From Fulvivirga imtechensis AK7 (GTDB lineage: Bacteria > Bacteroidota > Bacteroidia > Cytophagales > Cyclobacteriaceae), in the NCBI RefSeq assembly GCF_000331535.1, contig NZ_AMZN01000061.1, positions 1-50,489 of the forward strand: a DNA stretch of 50,489 bases. The letters are read 5' to 3'. Of this stretch, positions 1 to 8,371 are shown piece after piece. Made by a program: the position numbers and the translations under genes. Position 1 is the stretch's first letter; each line of letters starts with the position of its first letter. The notes beneath the pieces are model-generated. The model ran no database searches, was not told the origin of the DNA, and was given only the letters and a program-made list of their open reading frames with translations.

Positions 1-6
1 CCTTTT

Positions 7-38
7 GACCGAAATCACTGGCATGGTCCGACCGAAAT
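7..38. repeat. Two tandem 9-bp terminal repeats at the window edge, possible IS end
   Basis: The word GACCGAAAT occurs at 7-15 and again at 30-38, a 23-bp period. Several spaced copies of a short word just inside an end are typical of some insertion sequences such as the IS21 family. The adjoining gene looks cut off at this point. No transposase is visible because the element would lie left of base 1, so this is an inference. Confidence 0.3.
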
Positions 39-236
39 AGCCACGGGGTTAGTTTTTGTAGGTTTCTTATCATATAATTCACAAAGTAGCTGAATATAAA
101 TATCTACACTATCATGCATGTGCAACACTGCAATCGAATTATTTGGATTTATTGAATTGCAATGTCTTTCACCTTCTTCAAATATAAATTTGGAAAAGGA
201 TAATCTATGCATATGATTTTCATTCAATTTCTTCAT
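15..236 (-). pseudogene. Truncated N-terminus of an unrecognised protein
   Basis: The reading frame codes for 73 residues. The first 58 or so (ending near LLCELYDKK) look like an ordinary helical protein N-terminus, with a conserved-looking HDSVDIYIQL segment. I recall this as the start of larger hypothetical proteins of Bacteroidota, but cannot name a family. The last 15 residues are encoded by DNA that carries the tandem GACCGAAAT repeat, so the natural C-terminus seems to have been replaced, probably by an insertion at the left edge. It could instead be a genuine small protein. A clear promoter is not visible upstream at 237-300. Confidence 0.4.
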
Positions 237-453
237 ATCTCAGTCGTTCTTGTATTACCCACAACAAGTGTCTAAATGCAACGTAACTCATATACCCATT
301 ATACCTCTGAATCTACCACATTCCTACTCCCTTTCAAAGAAATATTTGCACCATACGCATAGCCTACATCAGTTACGCTCTGCTCCAAGCGCCTCACACC
401 CCGCCCCACCCACTTGCTCATATAAAATCATCTACCTAGCTTAGCACGGCTAT
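237..453. other. Intergenic stretch without a supported gene
   Basis: This lies between two divergent genes. Its plus strand is open for 64 codons (250-444), but the composition is Pro/His/Ser-rich and not protein-like. No hairpin or promoter stands out. The spacer continues into the word array at 454-522. Confidence 0.5.
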
Positions 454-522
454 GGCCAGTAGGCAGTTGGCAAATAATTACGTCACGTCTCAATACTCAA
501 TACTAACATCTCAATACTCAAT
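454..522. repeat. Composite short-word array (GGCAGT words, then CTCAATACT words)
   Basis: At 454-473 the words GGCCAGTAGGCAGTTGGCAA form a degenerate GGCAGT tandem. At 488-522 the words CTCAATACT and CTCAATA repeat four times. The second array runs without a gap into the ATG at 523. Both modules recur in the same order before base 20220, and in decayed form before base 6508. Confidence 0.75.
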
Positions 523-1017
523 ATGAAAATCGGACTCCTCTCAGACACCCATGGCCACCTTGATCCGAAGGTTTTTAAATACTTTGAAGAGGTTGATGAA
601 ATATGGCATGCCGGTGATATCGGGCCGGGGGTTCTGGAGCCACTGGTAGACTTTAAACCCACCAGGGCCGTTTATGGCAACATCGATGGGCACGACATCA
701 GGATTGTATGTCCGGAGCACTATAAATTTAAATGCGAAGAGTTAAAAGTCTGGATCACTCATATAGGTGGCTACCCGCCACGCTACAATCCGAAGATCAA
801 GGCAGCGCTTATCAAATCACCACCGGACATTTTCATCTGTGGCCATTCCCACATACTAAAGATCATGCGCGATCCAAAGATCAACAATCTCCTGTACATC
901 AACCCCGGAGCTGCGGGCATCCATGGCTTTCATAAGGTAAAAACCCTGGTACGCTTTGACGTAATCGGCAAAGAAGTAAAAGATATGCAGGTGATTGAGC
1001 TGGGGAAGAGAGCATAG
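523..1017 (+). CDS. YfcE/MJ0936-family metallophosphoesterase
   Basis: This 164-residue protein is a compact cytosolic metal-dependent phosphodiesterase of the YfcE/MJ0936 type. All metal ligands of the family are present: D8-x-H10, GD32, GN53, H80, and the GH108-S-H110 motif near the C-terminus. The length matches the family norm of about 155-185. Homologues hydrolyse model phosphodiesters, but the physiological substrate is unknown. The ATG at 523 directly follows a CTCAATACT word array, so the 5' leader, if any, consists of repeat DNA. It stands alone on the plus strand, with a repeat-rich spacer after it. Confidence 0.9.
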   Translation: MKIGLLSDTHGHLDPKVFKYFEEVDEIWHAGDIGPGVLEPLVDFKPTRAVYGNIDGHDIRIVCPEHYKFKCEELKVWITHIGGYPPRYNPKIKAALIKSPPDIFICGHSHILKIMRDPKINNLLYINPGAAGIHGFHKVKTLVRFDVIGKEVKDMQVIELGKRA

Positions 1018-1109
1018 AGCTGAGGGCGGAGAGCAGAGCGCTTAGCGTGACTCGTGTTTGATGTTAAGAATGAACTGAGAACTGTAAACTAAGAACGGTG
1101 AACTGTAAA
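1018..1109. repeat. Short-word arrays downstream of the phosphoesterase
   Basis: The stretch begins with a purine-rich GAGCTGAGGGCGGAGAGCAG run and ends (1071-1109) with degenerate GAACTG/AACTGAGAACTG words. The second word also occurs in inverted orientation at 17384-17418. Confidence 0.6.
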
Positions 1110-1114
1110 ATAGA

Positions 1115-1142
1115 AAAGGCCATACCTCAACGGTACAGCCTT
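1115..1142 (-). terminator. Rho-independent terminator of the Lys/Ala-rich gene
   Basis: The stem GGCCATACC (1118-1126) pairs with GGTACAGCC (1132-1140) across a 5-nt loop, using two G-U pairs on the minus-strand RNA. On the minus strand it is followed by TTTTCTATTTT. It lies 23 bp past the stop at 1165. Confidence 0.75.
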
Positions 1143-1164
1143 CCTGTAAATATTATTAAAGCTA

Positions 1165-1482
1165 TTACTCCTTATCCTCTTTCTCTTCCTTCTTAGGAGC
1201 AGCTTTTTTAGTTTCTTTTTTCTCAGCTTTAGGCTCTTCAGCTTTTTCAGCTTTAGCTTCTTTTGCAGGAGCTTTAGCCTCAGCTTTTTCAGCCTTAGCT
1301 TCTTCCTTCTTAGTATCGGCTTTAGCAGCACCTTTAGAGCCTTTTTTGAACTCTTCTTTGATCTGCTCTACGTCAACGCTTTTAATAACAGGCTTAGTAT
1401 TCAACCTCTGGATATTTTCCTGTCTCACTTTAGCCTTTACTTTATTTCTTTTCGCTTTTCTTTTAAGTCTGGTAACAGCCAT
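1165..1482 (-). CDS. Small basic protein with Lys/Ala/Glu-rich low-complexity tail
   Basis: This 105-residue protein has two parts. Residues 1-50 form a strongly basic, helical segment starting MAVTRLKRKAKRNKVKAK, and the start at 1482 is an ATG. Residues 50-105 are a low-complexity tail of KAEEAKAEKAEAKA type, resembling histone-H1-like tails. I know similar proteins from Cytophagales genomes only as hypothetical, so no function is assigned. The N-terminal part might bind RNA or DNA by charge. A hairpin terminator follows, which supports a real transcription unit. The tail DNA is itself repetitive (AGCTTTTTCAGC-type units), so its length may vary between strains. Confidence 0.75.
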   Translation of the reverse strand: MAVTRLKRKAKRNKVKAKVRQENIQRLNTKPVIKSVDVEQIKEEFKKGSKGAAKADTKKEEAKAEKAEAKAPAKEAKAEKAEEPKAEKKETKKAAPKKEEKEDKE

Positions 1483-1609
1483 TTCTGATATATTTTTGTC
1501 AAAAGAGGCTGCAAAGATAGTGTAATAGGAATTAATAATAAAAGAAAAATATAAAATTAATCACCTGTGAAGGCTTTTATTTTACAAAAATCATTTCATC
1601 GCTTTTTTG

Positions 1610-1617
1610 TAGTTTTG
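1610..1617 (+). promoter_or_regulatory. Bacteroidota -7 box before hisS
   Basis: TAGTTTTG matches TAnnTTTG exactly. It ends 5 nt before the hisS ATG at 1623, so transcription would begin at or next to the start codon and the mRNA would be nearly leaderless. No clear -33 TTG is seen at the right distance. Confidence 0.5.
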
Positions 1618-1622
1618 CGGCC

Positions 1623-2996
1623 ATGAGTCAGAAACCTACACTACCCAAAGGTACCCGCGATTTCGGACCTCAGCAAATGGCGAAGAGAAACTTTGTTTTC
1701 AGCGCTATCAAGGAGGTATTTGAAAAATACGGCTTTATGCCACTCGAAACACCGGCTATGGAAAACCTGTCTGTGCTGACAGGCAAATATGGTGACGAAG
1801 GGGATCAGTTGCTGTTTAAGATCCTGAATTCGGGCGACTTCCTTTCCAATGCCGATGTGAATGATTTTAATGAAGGCTCCAGAGCATTGCTACCAAAAAT
1901 AGCAGAAAAAGGGCTCAAATACGATCTCACCGTACCCTTTGCACGATATGTGGTCATGAACAGGCATGAGCTGACGCTGCCATTTAAAAGGTATCAGATA
2001 CAACCGGTATGGCGGGCTGACCGACCCCAAAAAGGAAGATACAGGGAGTTTTTTCAATGTGATGCCGATGTTGTAGGTACCGACTCCCTCATTTGTGAAG
2101 CTGAAATTGTATTGATGATCAATGAAGTGTTCAGCAAACTGGGTATAGATGATTTCAATATAAAGATCAACCACAGACAGATTCTCACCGGTATTACCGA
2201 AGCTATCGGAGCAGGGGGAAAAGAGAGTGATTTTTGTGTGTCCATAGATAAACTTGACAAAATAGGACTTGAAAAAGTACTGGAAGAAATGAAGGAACGG
2301 GGCATTAGCCCGGAAGCTACTGAAAAAGCTGTTCCCATTCTTCAGCTTCAGGGGTCCATCGAAGAGAAAATAGCCGCGCTTAAAGATATTTTAAAGAACT
2401 CTGATGCAGGACAAAAAGGCATCAGCGATATTGAAGAAGCACTTACGACACTAAAATCGTTTGACCTAAGCAACCATCGCATTGATTTCGATGTAACGTT
2501 GGCAAGAGGTCTGAGCTACTACACCGGAGCCATTTTCGAAGTGAAAGTCAAAAATGTTAGCATTGGAAGTGTAAGTGGTGGAGGCCGCTATGACGACCTG
2601 ACCGGGGTGTTTGGTATGTCTGGACTTTCAGGGGTGGGTTTTTCATTTGGCGTAGACAGGATCTACGATGTCATGGAAGAGTTGAATCTCTTCCCGAAAG
2701 AAGCGCTGACTTCCACTGAGGTATTGATCATCCATTTCGATGAAGCATCAATGAAATACGGCCTTTCGGTATTGGGAAAATTGCGCCGGGCCGGCATAAA
2801 ATCAGAGATATACCCCGACCAGGCAAAGATCAAGAAACAGTTCAACTATGCTGATAAGAAAAACATTCAACATACCATCGTCATAGGCTCCGAAGAAGTT
2901 TCCTCAGGTAAACTGACCCTTAGAAACATGGTATCCGGCCAGGAGGAGAAATTAACCATTGAAGAAATAATCCATAAATTGCAAAGCACTAAATGA
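1623..2996 (+). CDS. hisS: Histidine--tRNA ligase
   Basis: This 457-residue cytosolic class II aminoacyl-tRNA synthetase charges tRNA-His. The N-terminus (LPKGTRDFGPQQMAKRNFVF) is the usual HisRS entry. Motif 2 is in KYDLTVPFARYVV and RYREFFQCDADVVG. The histidine-specific signature LARGLSYYTGAIFEV and motif 3 SGGGRYDDL follow, and the C-terminal anticodon-binding domain occupies about residues 365-457. The stop codon overlaps the start of hutH by 4 bp (ATGA), so the two are almost certainly co-transcribed and perhaps translationally coupled. A -7 box just before the ATG implies a very short leader. Confidence 0.97.
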   Translation: MSQKPTLPKGTRDFGPQQMAKRNFVFSAIKEVFEKYGFMPLETPAMENLSVLTGKYGDEGDQLLFKILNSGDFLSNADVNDFNEGSRALLPKIAEKGLKYDLTVPFARYVVMNRHELTLPFKRYQIQPVWRADRPQKGRYREFFQCDADVVGTDSLICEAEIVLMINEVFSKLGIDDFNIKINHRQILTGITEAIGAGGKESDFCVSIDKLDKIGLEKVLEEMKERGISPEATEKAVPILQLQGSIEEKIAALKDILKNSDAGQKGISDIEEALTTLKSFDLSNHRIDFDVTLARGLSYYTGAIFEVKVKNVSIGSVSGGGRYDDLTGVFGMSGLSGVGFSFGVDRIYDVMEELNLFPKEALTSTEVLIIHFDEASMKYGLSVLGKLRRAGIKSEIYPDQAKIKKQFNYADKKNIQHTIVIGSEEVSSGKLTLRNMVSGQEEKLTIEEIIHKLQSTK

Positions 2997-4483
2997 GTAA
3001 AATCCATTACATCTCAGATCAACCTTTAACCCTGGAGCAGGTCCAGGACATTATTTATGGAGAATACAGCCTTCAGTTGAGCCCTGAGGCAGCAGAAAAG
3101 ATCAACAAGTGCCGCAATTACCTGGATCAGAAGGTACAGACTTCTTCCGAACCCGTATACGGTATCAATACAGGATTTGGCTCCCTATACAATAAAAACA
3201 TTTCAAAGGACGACCTTAGCAAGCTCCAGGAAAACCTGGTAAAATCACATGCCTGCGGAACTGGCGCTGAAGTTCCGGAAGATATTGTACGGCTGATGCT
3301 GCTTTTAAAGATCCAGTCGCTTTCCTATGGTAACTCAGGTACGCAGTTAGCCACAGTTAATCGTCTGATAGACTTCTTCAACGAGGGTATTCATCCGGTA
3401 GTGTACGAAATGGGCTCTTTAGGAGCTTCCGGTGACCTGGCGCCTCTGGCCCACCTTTCCCTCCCTCTCATCGGGCTTGGCGAAGTAAACTATAAGGGCA
3501 AACGATATTCCGGCAAAGACATTAATGAGCAAATGGGCTATGACCTCATCTCCTTTCGTGCCAAAGAAGGACTTGCCCTGCTGAATGGTACCCAGTTGAT
3601 GAGTGCATATGGGGTATGGTCGCTGATCAATGGAGGGCGGCTCCTGGAGCTGGCCAATACCATTGGGGCACTCTCACTGGACGGTTTTGATGGCAGAATT
3701 GAACCTTTTTATGACAAGGTTCATCAGATCAGGCCACAAAGAGGACAAATTTCCACCGCCACAAGGTTTAGGGAACTGCTGGATGGCAGCGAGATCATCT
3801 CTCAACCCAAAAAACACGTACAGGACCCCTATTCTTTCAGATGCATCCCCCAAGTGCATGGCGCAAGCGCGGATGCCATTGCTTATGTGAAAGAGATTTT
3901 TCTCACTGAAATTAATGGCGTAACCGACAATCCAAATGTATTCCCTGATGACGATCAGATCATATCGGCCGGCAACTTCCACGGACAGCCGCTGGCGCTT
4001 CCCCTGGATTTCCTGTGTCTGGCGCTGGCTGAGCTAGGTAATATTTCCGAGCGCAGGACCTATCAGTTGATATCCGGAGCTCGTGACCTACCCAATTACC
4101 TTGTGGCCAATCCGGGTATTAACTCAGGACTGATGATACCACAATACACAGCCGCATCACTTGTGAGCCAGAATAAGCAGTACTGTACTCCTGCTTCTGC
4201 CGACTCCATTGTGTCTTCCAACGGTCAGGAGGACCACGTGAGTATGGGCGCCAATGCTGCTGTGAAGGTTTATAAGGTAGTCAACAACCTGTGCAGCATT
4301 CTCGCGATCGAGCTGATCACTGCCACACAGGCATTGGAATTCAGAAGGCCGCTGAAAACTTCCCCTTTCCTGGAAAGCTTCGTGAGCAATTTCAGAGAAA
4401 AAGTACCGTTTATAGAAGACGACCGGGTGCTATATGAGGATATTGCCCGGGCGGTGCAGTTTCTAAGGACCGTAAGGCTGTAA
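2993..4483 (+). CDS. hutH: Histidine ammonia-lyase
   Basis: This 496-residue cytosolic enzyme deaminates L-histidine to urocanate, the first step of histidine catabolism. The Ala145-Ser146-Gly147 triad, inside GSLGASGDLAPLAHL, is the site that cyclises to the MIO prosthetic group. Other family blocks are YGINTGFG near residue 56, the region around DNPNVF, and a region rich in SADSIVSSNGQEDHVSMG. The length is normal (about 500). It overlaps hisS by 4 bp. hutI is on the opposite strand 36 kb away at 40511, and hutU and hutG/ftcD are not in the window, so the pathway is scattered here. Confidence 0.96.
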   Translation: MSKIHYISDQPLTLEQVQDIIYGEYSLQLSPEAAEKINKCRNYLDQKVQTSSEPVYGINTGFGSLYNKNISKDDLSKLQENLVKSHACGTGAEVPEDIVRLMLLLKIQSLSYGNSGTQLATVNRLIDFFNEGIHPVVYEMGSLGASGDLAPLAHLSLPLIGLGEVNYKGKRYSGKDINEQMGYDLISFRAKEGLALLNGTQLMSAYGVWSLINGGRLLELANTIGALSLDGFDGRIEPFYDKVHQIRPQRGQISTATRFRELLDGSEIISQPKKHVQDPYSFRCIPQVHGASADAIAYVKEIFLTEINGVTDNPNVFPDDDQIISAGNFHGQPLALPLDFLCLALAELGNISERRTYQLISGARDLPNYLVANPGINSGLMIPQYTAASLVSQNKQYCTPASADSIVSSNGQEDHVSMGANAAVKVYKVVNNLCSILAIELITATQALEFRRPLKTSPFLESFVSNFREKVPFIEDDRVLYEDIARAVQFLRTVRL

Positions 4484-4487
4484 AACT

Positions 4488-6377
4488 TTGAAAACCATAC
4501 TGAAAAATATCGCTGTTTTACTGTTTTTCCTGCTGACAACCCCGGCAACAGCACAGTATTCCAGCGATAACGGGTGGTTTACAGTCGATGAGGTGAGCGG
4601 TTGTGAAGGTTTGACCGTTAACATTACTATTGATGCCAGCGCTCCTTGTAACTGTGGCACATCAGGCTGCCCATGCGATTTTGACTACGAAGGCGATGGC
4701 ACATATGATCCAAAAAGCAATCCATTCACCTTTACGTTTGATGATCCGGGTAACTACAGACTGGAGATCCTGTTTCCTAATCCCTTCGGGTCAGACTATA
4801 TTGACATCAAAATTGCAAATAACATTGCCCCTGATTTTAACATCCACTCCTGTTCCGGAGAAACAATCGTGATCGACATCACGGATAACAATTTTGACAA
4901 CTATATCATTGACTATGATGATGGTGTGGTAGAAACCATTACCAAGGGAAGTCCGGCTCCACAGCACAACTATGCGAATAATACAGCAAGAACAGTACGT
5001 GTCAGGGGATTAAACAATAATGCTGCCGACAATTGCGCGGTAGCCAATAATACGGTTACCCCACTGGCAACGCTTCCCGCACCGGCCATCACTTCGCTGG
5101 CCATGCTGGATAACAGTAGCCTGGAACTCAACTACGACCTACAGCCGGATATAAAATATGATCTTGAAATACTCCCTCCAAACGCTACTAAATATAGCTA
5201 TGTAAAAGGGATATCAGAAAGCACATTAAAAGATACCATTAGAAACCTTAGTCTATCCGATAACTATTATTGTTTTAGAATAGCCGTTCGTGATCCGTGC
5301 AACAACACCGTGGCGGCCTATTCCAATAGTGTTTGCAGCATTGACCTCAACCTTTCCACTCAGGACAATGTAAATGTACTGACCTGGCAAACTACTGATC
5401 CGGATATTAATTTCAGTCTGGTGAGGGATGATTTGCTGACACAGCCTGTTTCAGCTTCCGCAAGATCTTATAATGACACCAACATTGAATGTAATATTGA
5501 TTATTGCTATACGCTGGTGGCCAACTACACCAACGGACATACGAGTACATCTCTTACACAGTGTGGCACTTCTTTCAGCACCACTCCTCCCGCAGAGGTG
5601 CGTAATATATCTACCATTGTAAATGGTACTGCTATCAACATTGTATGGGAGGCTCCGGCCAATAACATTGCTGAATACAGGATAAAAAGAGATGTCAATG
5701 CTATTGCAACAGTAACTAATGCTACAGAATATCTGGACGAAGGCTTAGCTCCACAAGAAAAATCATACTGCTATAATATAAATACTACAGATGAGTGCGG
5801 AAACAACAACAATCAAAGCATCACAGCATGCTCCATACGACTAACCGGCACCATAGACAGCAATAATAACATACAGCTATCCTGGAATTCATATGAAGGC
5901 TGGACAAATGGCGCAGCACAGTATATCATTGAAAAATCATATAGCTCAGGAGGCACCTCACAAATAACCACAAATGACACTTCCTTCGAAGAAGTTGAAA
6001 ACAACAACAACCAACAGGTAATCCAGTATAGAATTATAGCAAGGCCTGTAAATAATACACTCACAGGATCTGTATCCAACGTAATTACCATTATAAAACC
6101 GGTCAATGTATATTACCCCAACGCCTTCACACCGGATGGAAACGGAACCAACGAAGAATTCAGAGTGCATGGGAAGTTTATTGCCAGTTATGAATTGCAG
6201 GTATACAATCGTTGGGGAGAACTGATCTTCTTTTCCGACAACATGGACAAAGGGTGGAATGGCACTTACAATGGCAGTATGCTTCCGGAAGGCACCTATG
6301 CTTTTATAGCCAGAATGCACGATATGGCAGGCCGCGAGATCGAGAAGTCAGGCACCATTCTGCTTCTGCGAAGGTAA
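4488..6377 (+). CDS. Secreted surface protein with T9SS type B (CHU_C) sorting domain
   Basis: This 629-residue exported protein starts with TTG, not ATG. No in-frame ATG lies nearby, and the TTG yields a clean signal peptide (MKTILKNIAVLLFFLLTTPA-TAQ). Residues 25-110 hold a Cys-rich PKD-like region (DFDYEGDGTY...FTFTFDDPGNYRL). Residues about 200-535 hold several fibronectin-III-like strand repeats, each ending near YCYxI/C. The last 85 or so residues (VYYPNAFTPDGNGTNEEF...YNRWGELIF...WNGTYNG...GTYAF) are the type B sorting domain recognised by the type IX secretion system. The start lies 4 bp after hutH. The ligand is unknown; adhesion is an inference. Confidence 0.9.
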   Translation: MKTILKNIAVLLFFLLTTPATAQYSSDNGWFTVDEVSGCEGLTVNITIDASAPCNCGTSGCPCDFDYEGDGTYDPKSNPFTFTFDDPGNYRLEILFPNPFGSDYIDIKIANNIAPDFNIHSCSGETIVIDITDNNFDNYIIDYDDGVVETITKGSPAPQHNYANNTARTVRVRGLNNNAADNCAVANNTVTPLATLPAPAITSLAMLDNSSLELNYDLQPDIKYDLEILPPNATKYSYVKGISESTLKDTIRNLSLSDNYYCFRIAVRDPCNNTVAAYSNSVCSIDLNLSTQDNVNVLTWQTTDPDINFSLVRDDLLTQPVSASARSYNDTNIECNIDYCYTLVANYTNGHTSTSLTQCGTSFSTTPPAEVRNISTIVNGTAINIVWEAPANNIAEYRIKRDVNAIATVTNATEYLDEGLAPQEKSYCYNINTTDECGNNNNQSITACSIRLTGTIDSNNNIQLSWNSYEGWTNGAAQYIIEKSYSSGGTSQITTNDTSFEEVENNNNQQVIQYRIIARPVNNTLTGSVSNVITIIKPVNVYYPNAFTPDGNGTNEEFRVHGKFIASYELQVYNRWGELIFFSDNMDKGWNGTYNGSMLPEGTYAFIARMHDMAGREIEKSGTILLLRR

Positions 6378-6389
6378 ATGAAATATCAT

Positions 6390-6500
6390 AAGGTAAAGCC
6401 ATACCGCTCCGAATAGTCTGCAGGTACCAAAAGCAGATGGCAAAAAAAGTCATGAGTACTGTTTCTTAACTTAATGGCATTGATATCTCAATACTAAATT
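6390..6500. repeat. Decayed copy of the composite intergenic word element
   Basis: Bases 6390-6460 (AAAGCCATACC..., AGTCTGCAGG, AGATGGCAAAAAAAGTCATG) parallel the longer element at 19973-20065, including the AAGCCATACC, GGCAAAAAAAG and GTCATGAGT blocks. TATCTCAATACTAAATT at 6483-6499 matches the last module before 20220. A 34-codon frame that starts at 6508 right after it is probably not a gene. Confidence 0.6.
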
Positions 6501-6631
6501 CATACGCATGAAAGGAAAAAAGAAAGAAAGTTTTGAAATTGAGTTTATCCAGTCCATTTTTGCCGTCCAAAATATGAAACTCCAAACCTGTAACTGGGGT
6601 TTTATACACTAACTCATCAAAATTTATAGCT

Positions 6632-6964
6632 ATGTTTGACATGATGAAGATGATGGGCAAAATGAAGGAGGTTCAGGCCAAGATCAAAGAAGCCCAGGAA
6701 AATTTAGTACACATCAAGGTGACCGGGGAGTCGGGTGCCGGCATGGTAAAAGCCACTGTGAATGGAAAAAAAGAGCTTGTAAGCCTTGAAATAGATCAGG
6801 ACCTGGTAAAACCTGATGACAAAGAGATGCTCCAGGACCTGGTAATTGCCGCAGTAAATAAAGCTATGCAGGAAGTCGAGGTTTTAGCTAAAGAAGAATT
6901 AAAGAAGAGCACTGAGGGTATGCTTCCTAACATCCCGGGACTTGACCTGGGCGGATTGGTATAA
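6632..6964 (+). CDS. YbaB/EbfC family nucleoid-associated protein
   Basis: This 110-residue cytosolic DNA-binding protein matches the YbaB/EbfC family, which forms homodimers that coat DNA. The Met-rich start MFDMMKMMGKMKEVQAKIKE, the block VTGESGAGMVKATVNGKKEL, and the Gly/Pro/Leu tail (MLPNIPGLDLGGL) are characteristic. In many bacteria ybaB follows dnaX. Here it is instead followed directly by a glycosyltransferase, whose ATG at 6965 abuts this gene's stop codon, so the two are probably one operon. Confidence 0.93.
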   Translation: MFDMMKMMGKMKEVQAKIKEAQENLVHIKVTGESGAGMVKATVNGKKELVSLEIDQDLVKPDDKEMLQDLVIAAVNKAMQEVEVLAKEELKKSTEGMLPNIPGLDLGGLV

Positions 6965-7987
6965 ATGAAAAAAGCTGCTGTTGTTATTCTCAACTACAAC
7001 GGAGAGCGTTATCTCCGTCAATTCTTGCCTTTAGTTATTACCCACAGTGTCAATTGCTATGTCATAGTTGCAGACAACTGCTCAACTGATGGCTCCTTGG
7101 CATATATAGAGCAGCATCACCCGGAAGTAGAGATACTTCGGCTATCGAAAAACTCCGGCTACAGCCAGGGGTATAATGAAGCATTGCAGCTTGTTAAGGC
7201 TGACTACTACATACTGCTCAACTCCGATATAGAAGTAACTGAAAACTGGACACAACCTATTCTTGAAATGTTGGACAGCGATCCTTCGGTTGTAGCAGCT
7301 CAGCCAAAAATATTATCCTGGCATCAAAAGTCTTATTTCGAATATGCGGGTGCAGGCGGTGGCTACATCGATTCGCTGGGATATCCCTTCTGTCGGGGTC
7401 GCTTATTTAATACCCTTGAGGAAGACAAAGGGCAGTACAACGGTACCCAACAGATATTCTGGGCCACAGGGGCCTGTTTATTTATTCGTGCTGACACTTT
7501 CCACGAATTGGGTGGTTTCGATCCTGATTTCTTTGCCCACATGGAAGAAATCGATCTCTGCTGGAGGATCAATGGGGCAGGTTATAAGATAATGTACAAT
7601 GGCAACAGTACAGTTTATCATGTTGGAGGGGGCACCCTGCATAAATCCAATCCACATAAAACATACCTTAATTTCAGAAATGGCCTTGCATTGGTCTACA
7701 AAAACTACAATACCAGGGAGCTCTGGCTGAAATTTCCCATCAGGATTGCGCTGGACATTGTAGCGGCCATGAAATTCATGCTTTTTGATACTGTGGCTGA
7801 TGGTATGGCAGTGCTTAAGGCTCACTGGCATTTCTGGATAGAATGGAAGGTCAATTATAAAAAGCGAAGAAATACTCAAAAGCAGAAGAGGTATTTCCAT
7901 CTATCAACCATTTACAAAGGCTCTGTAGTGTTCCAATACTTTATAAAAGGTGTACGAAGCTTTTCTGCATTGAAGTTTAAGCCATAA
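6965..7987 (+). CDS. Family 2 glycosyltransferase
   Basis: This 340-residue cytosolic or membrane-associated GT-A enzyme adds a sugar from a nucleotide donor to a glycan. Visible motifs are the N-terminal VVILNYNGE strand, D37 in VADNCSTDGS (nucleotide binding), the metal-binding LLNSD88 and the acceptor/catalytic region GGFDPDFFAHMEEID198. It resembles rhamnosyltransferase-like members of GT2. The C-terminal 80 residues hold a hydrophobic helix (FPIRIALDIVAAMKFMLFD) and a basic tail, which suggests peripheral membrane attachment. It starts immediately after the ybaB stop. The substrate cannot be told from sequence. Confidence 0.9.
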   Translation: MKKAAVVILNYNGERYLRQFLPLVITHSVNCYVIVADNCSTDGSLAYIEQHHPEVEILRLSKNSGYSQGYNEALQLVKADYYILLNSDIEVTENWTQPILEMLDSDPSVVAAQPKILSWHQKSYFEYAGAGGGYIDSLGYPFCRGRLFNTLEEDKGQYNGTQQIFWATGACLFIRADTFHELGGFDPDFFAHMEEIDLCWRINGAGYKIMYNGNSTVYHVGGGTLHKSNPHKTYLNFRNGLALVYKNYNTRELWLKFPIRIALDIVAAMKFMLFDTVADGMAVLKAHWHFWIEWKVNYKKRRNTQKQKRYFHLSTIYKGSVVFQYFIKGVRSFSALKFKP

Positions 7988-8010
7988 TGGATCAGTATCA
8001 GTATGAAAAA

Positions 8011-8040
8011 GTTGGCAATCGGCAGAAGCAGTAGGCAAAG
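8011..8040. repeat. GGCAGT-word array
   Basis: Degenerate tandem words GTTGGCAATCGGCAGAAGC, then AGTAGGCAAAG. This is the same family as the arrays at 454-473 and 19999-20030. Confidence 0.65.
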
Positions 8041-8275
8041 GTTACTTCAAAAACAACTTCACCGCTCCGGATTTCTTAGTTAGTATCTATAAGAAAACTC
8101 TAAGTGGCTTTAAGAAAACGTTAAGGTCAAGCTTGTGAAGTGCCAAAAAGCGGAGCGTGCTGGGGTATGTGAGCATTTTTGGGATGAGCATAACGCAGAC
8201 ATTGACGTTTTCTTAGAGACACCAGTTAAAAGCAGGCCATGAAACATAATTTCTACCAATGCTGTGGAACGCTAA

Positions 8276-8306
8276 GCTTTACCAAACTATAAAAGTTTAG
8301 TAAAGC
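8276..8306. repeat. 31-bp imperfect palindrome
   Basis: GCTTTACCAAACT (8276-8288) faces AGTTTAGTAAAGC (8294-8306) across a 5-nt loop, with one mismatch in 13 pairs. There is no T-run on either side, so it is not a typical terminator. It may be a small palindromic repeat element. Confidence 0.6.
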
Positions 8307-8338
8307 ACTCCCCGAATCTACCGTTTCGCTTGCCCCAT

Positions 8339-8371
8339 ACTTCCGACTTCCGACTCCGGTCTTCCGACTTT
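8339..8371. repeat. ACTTCCG-word array
   Basis: Tandem words ACTTCCGACTTCCGACTCCG are followed by GTCTTCCGACTTT. The array overlaps the stop codon region of the minus-strand gene at 8370. Confidence 0.65.

Larger units (their letters stand above)
7988..8369. other. Repeat-bearing intergenic region
   Basis: This 382-bp spacer lies between convergent genes and has no supported gene. It carries a GGCAGT-word array at 8011-8040 and a strong imperfect hairpin at 8276-8306. An ACTTCCG-word array at 8339-8371 runs right up to and into the stop of the PspC-like gene. The middle part (8041-8270) contains two AAGAAAACxxTAAG-like blocks but no recognisable coding sequence. Confidence 0.6.

Noticed and set aside
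250-444. 64-codon frame at the left end
   Set aside because: Pro/His/Ser-rich, no domain, and it ends next to repeat DNA with no promoter.
6508-6612. 34-codon frame following the decayed CTCAATACT array
   Set aside because: The composition is not membrane-like or domain-like, and unlike the frame at 20220 it shows no organised features.
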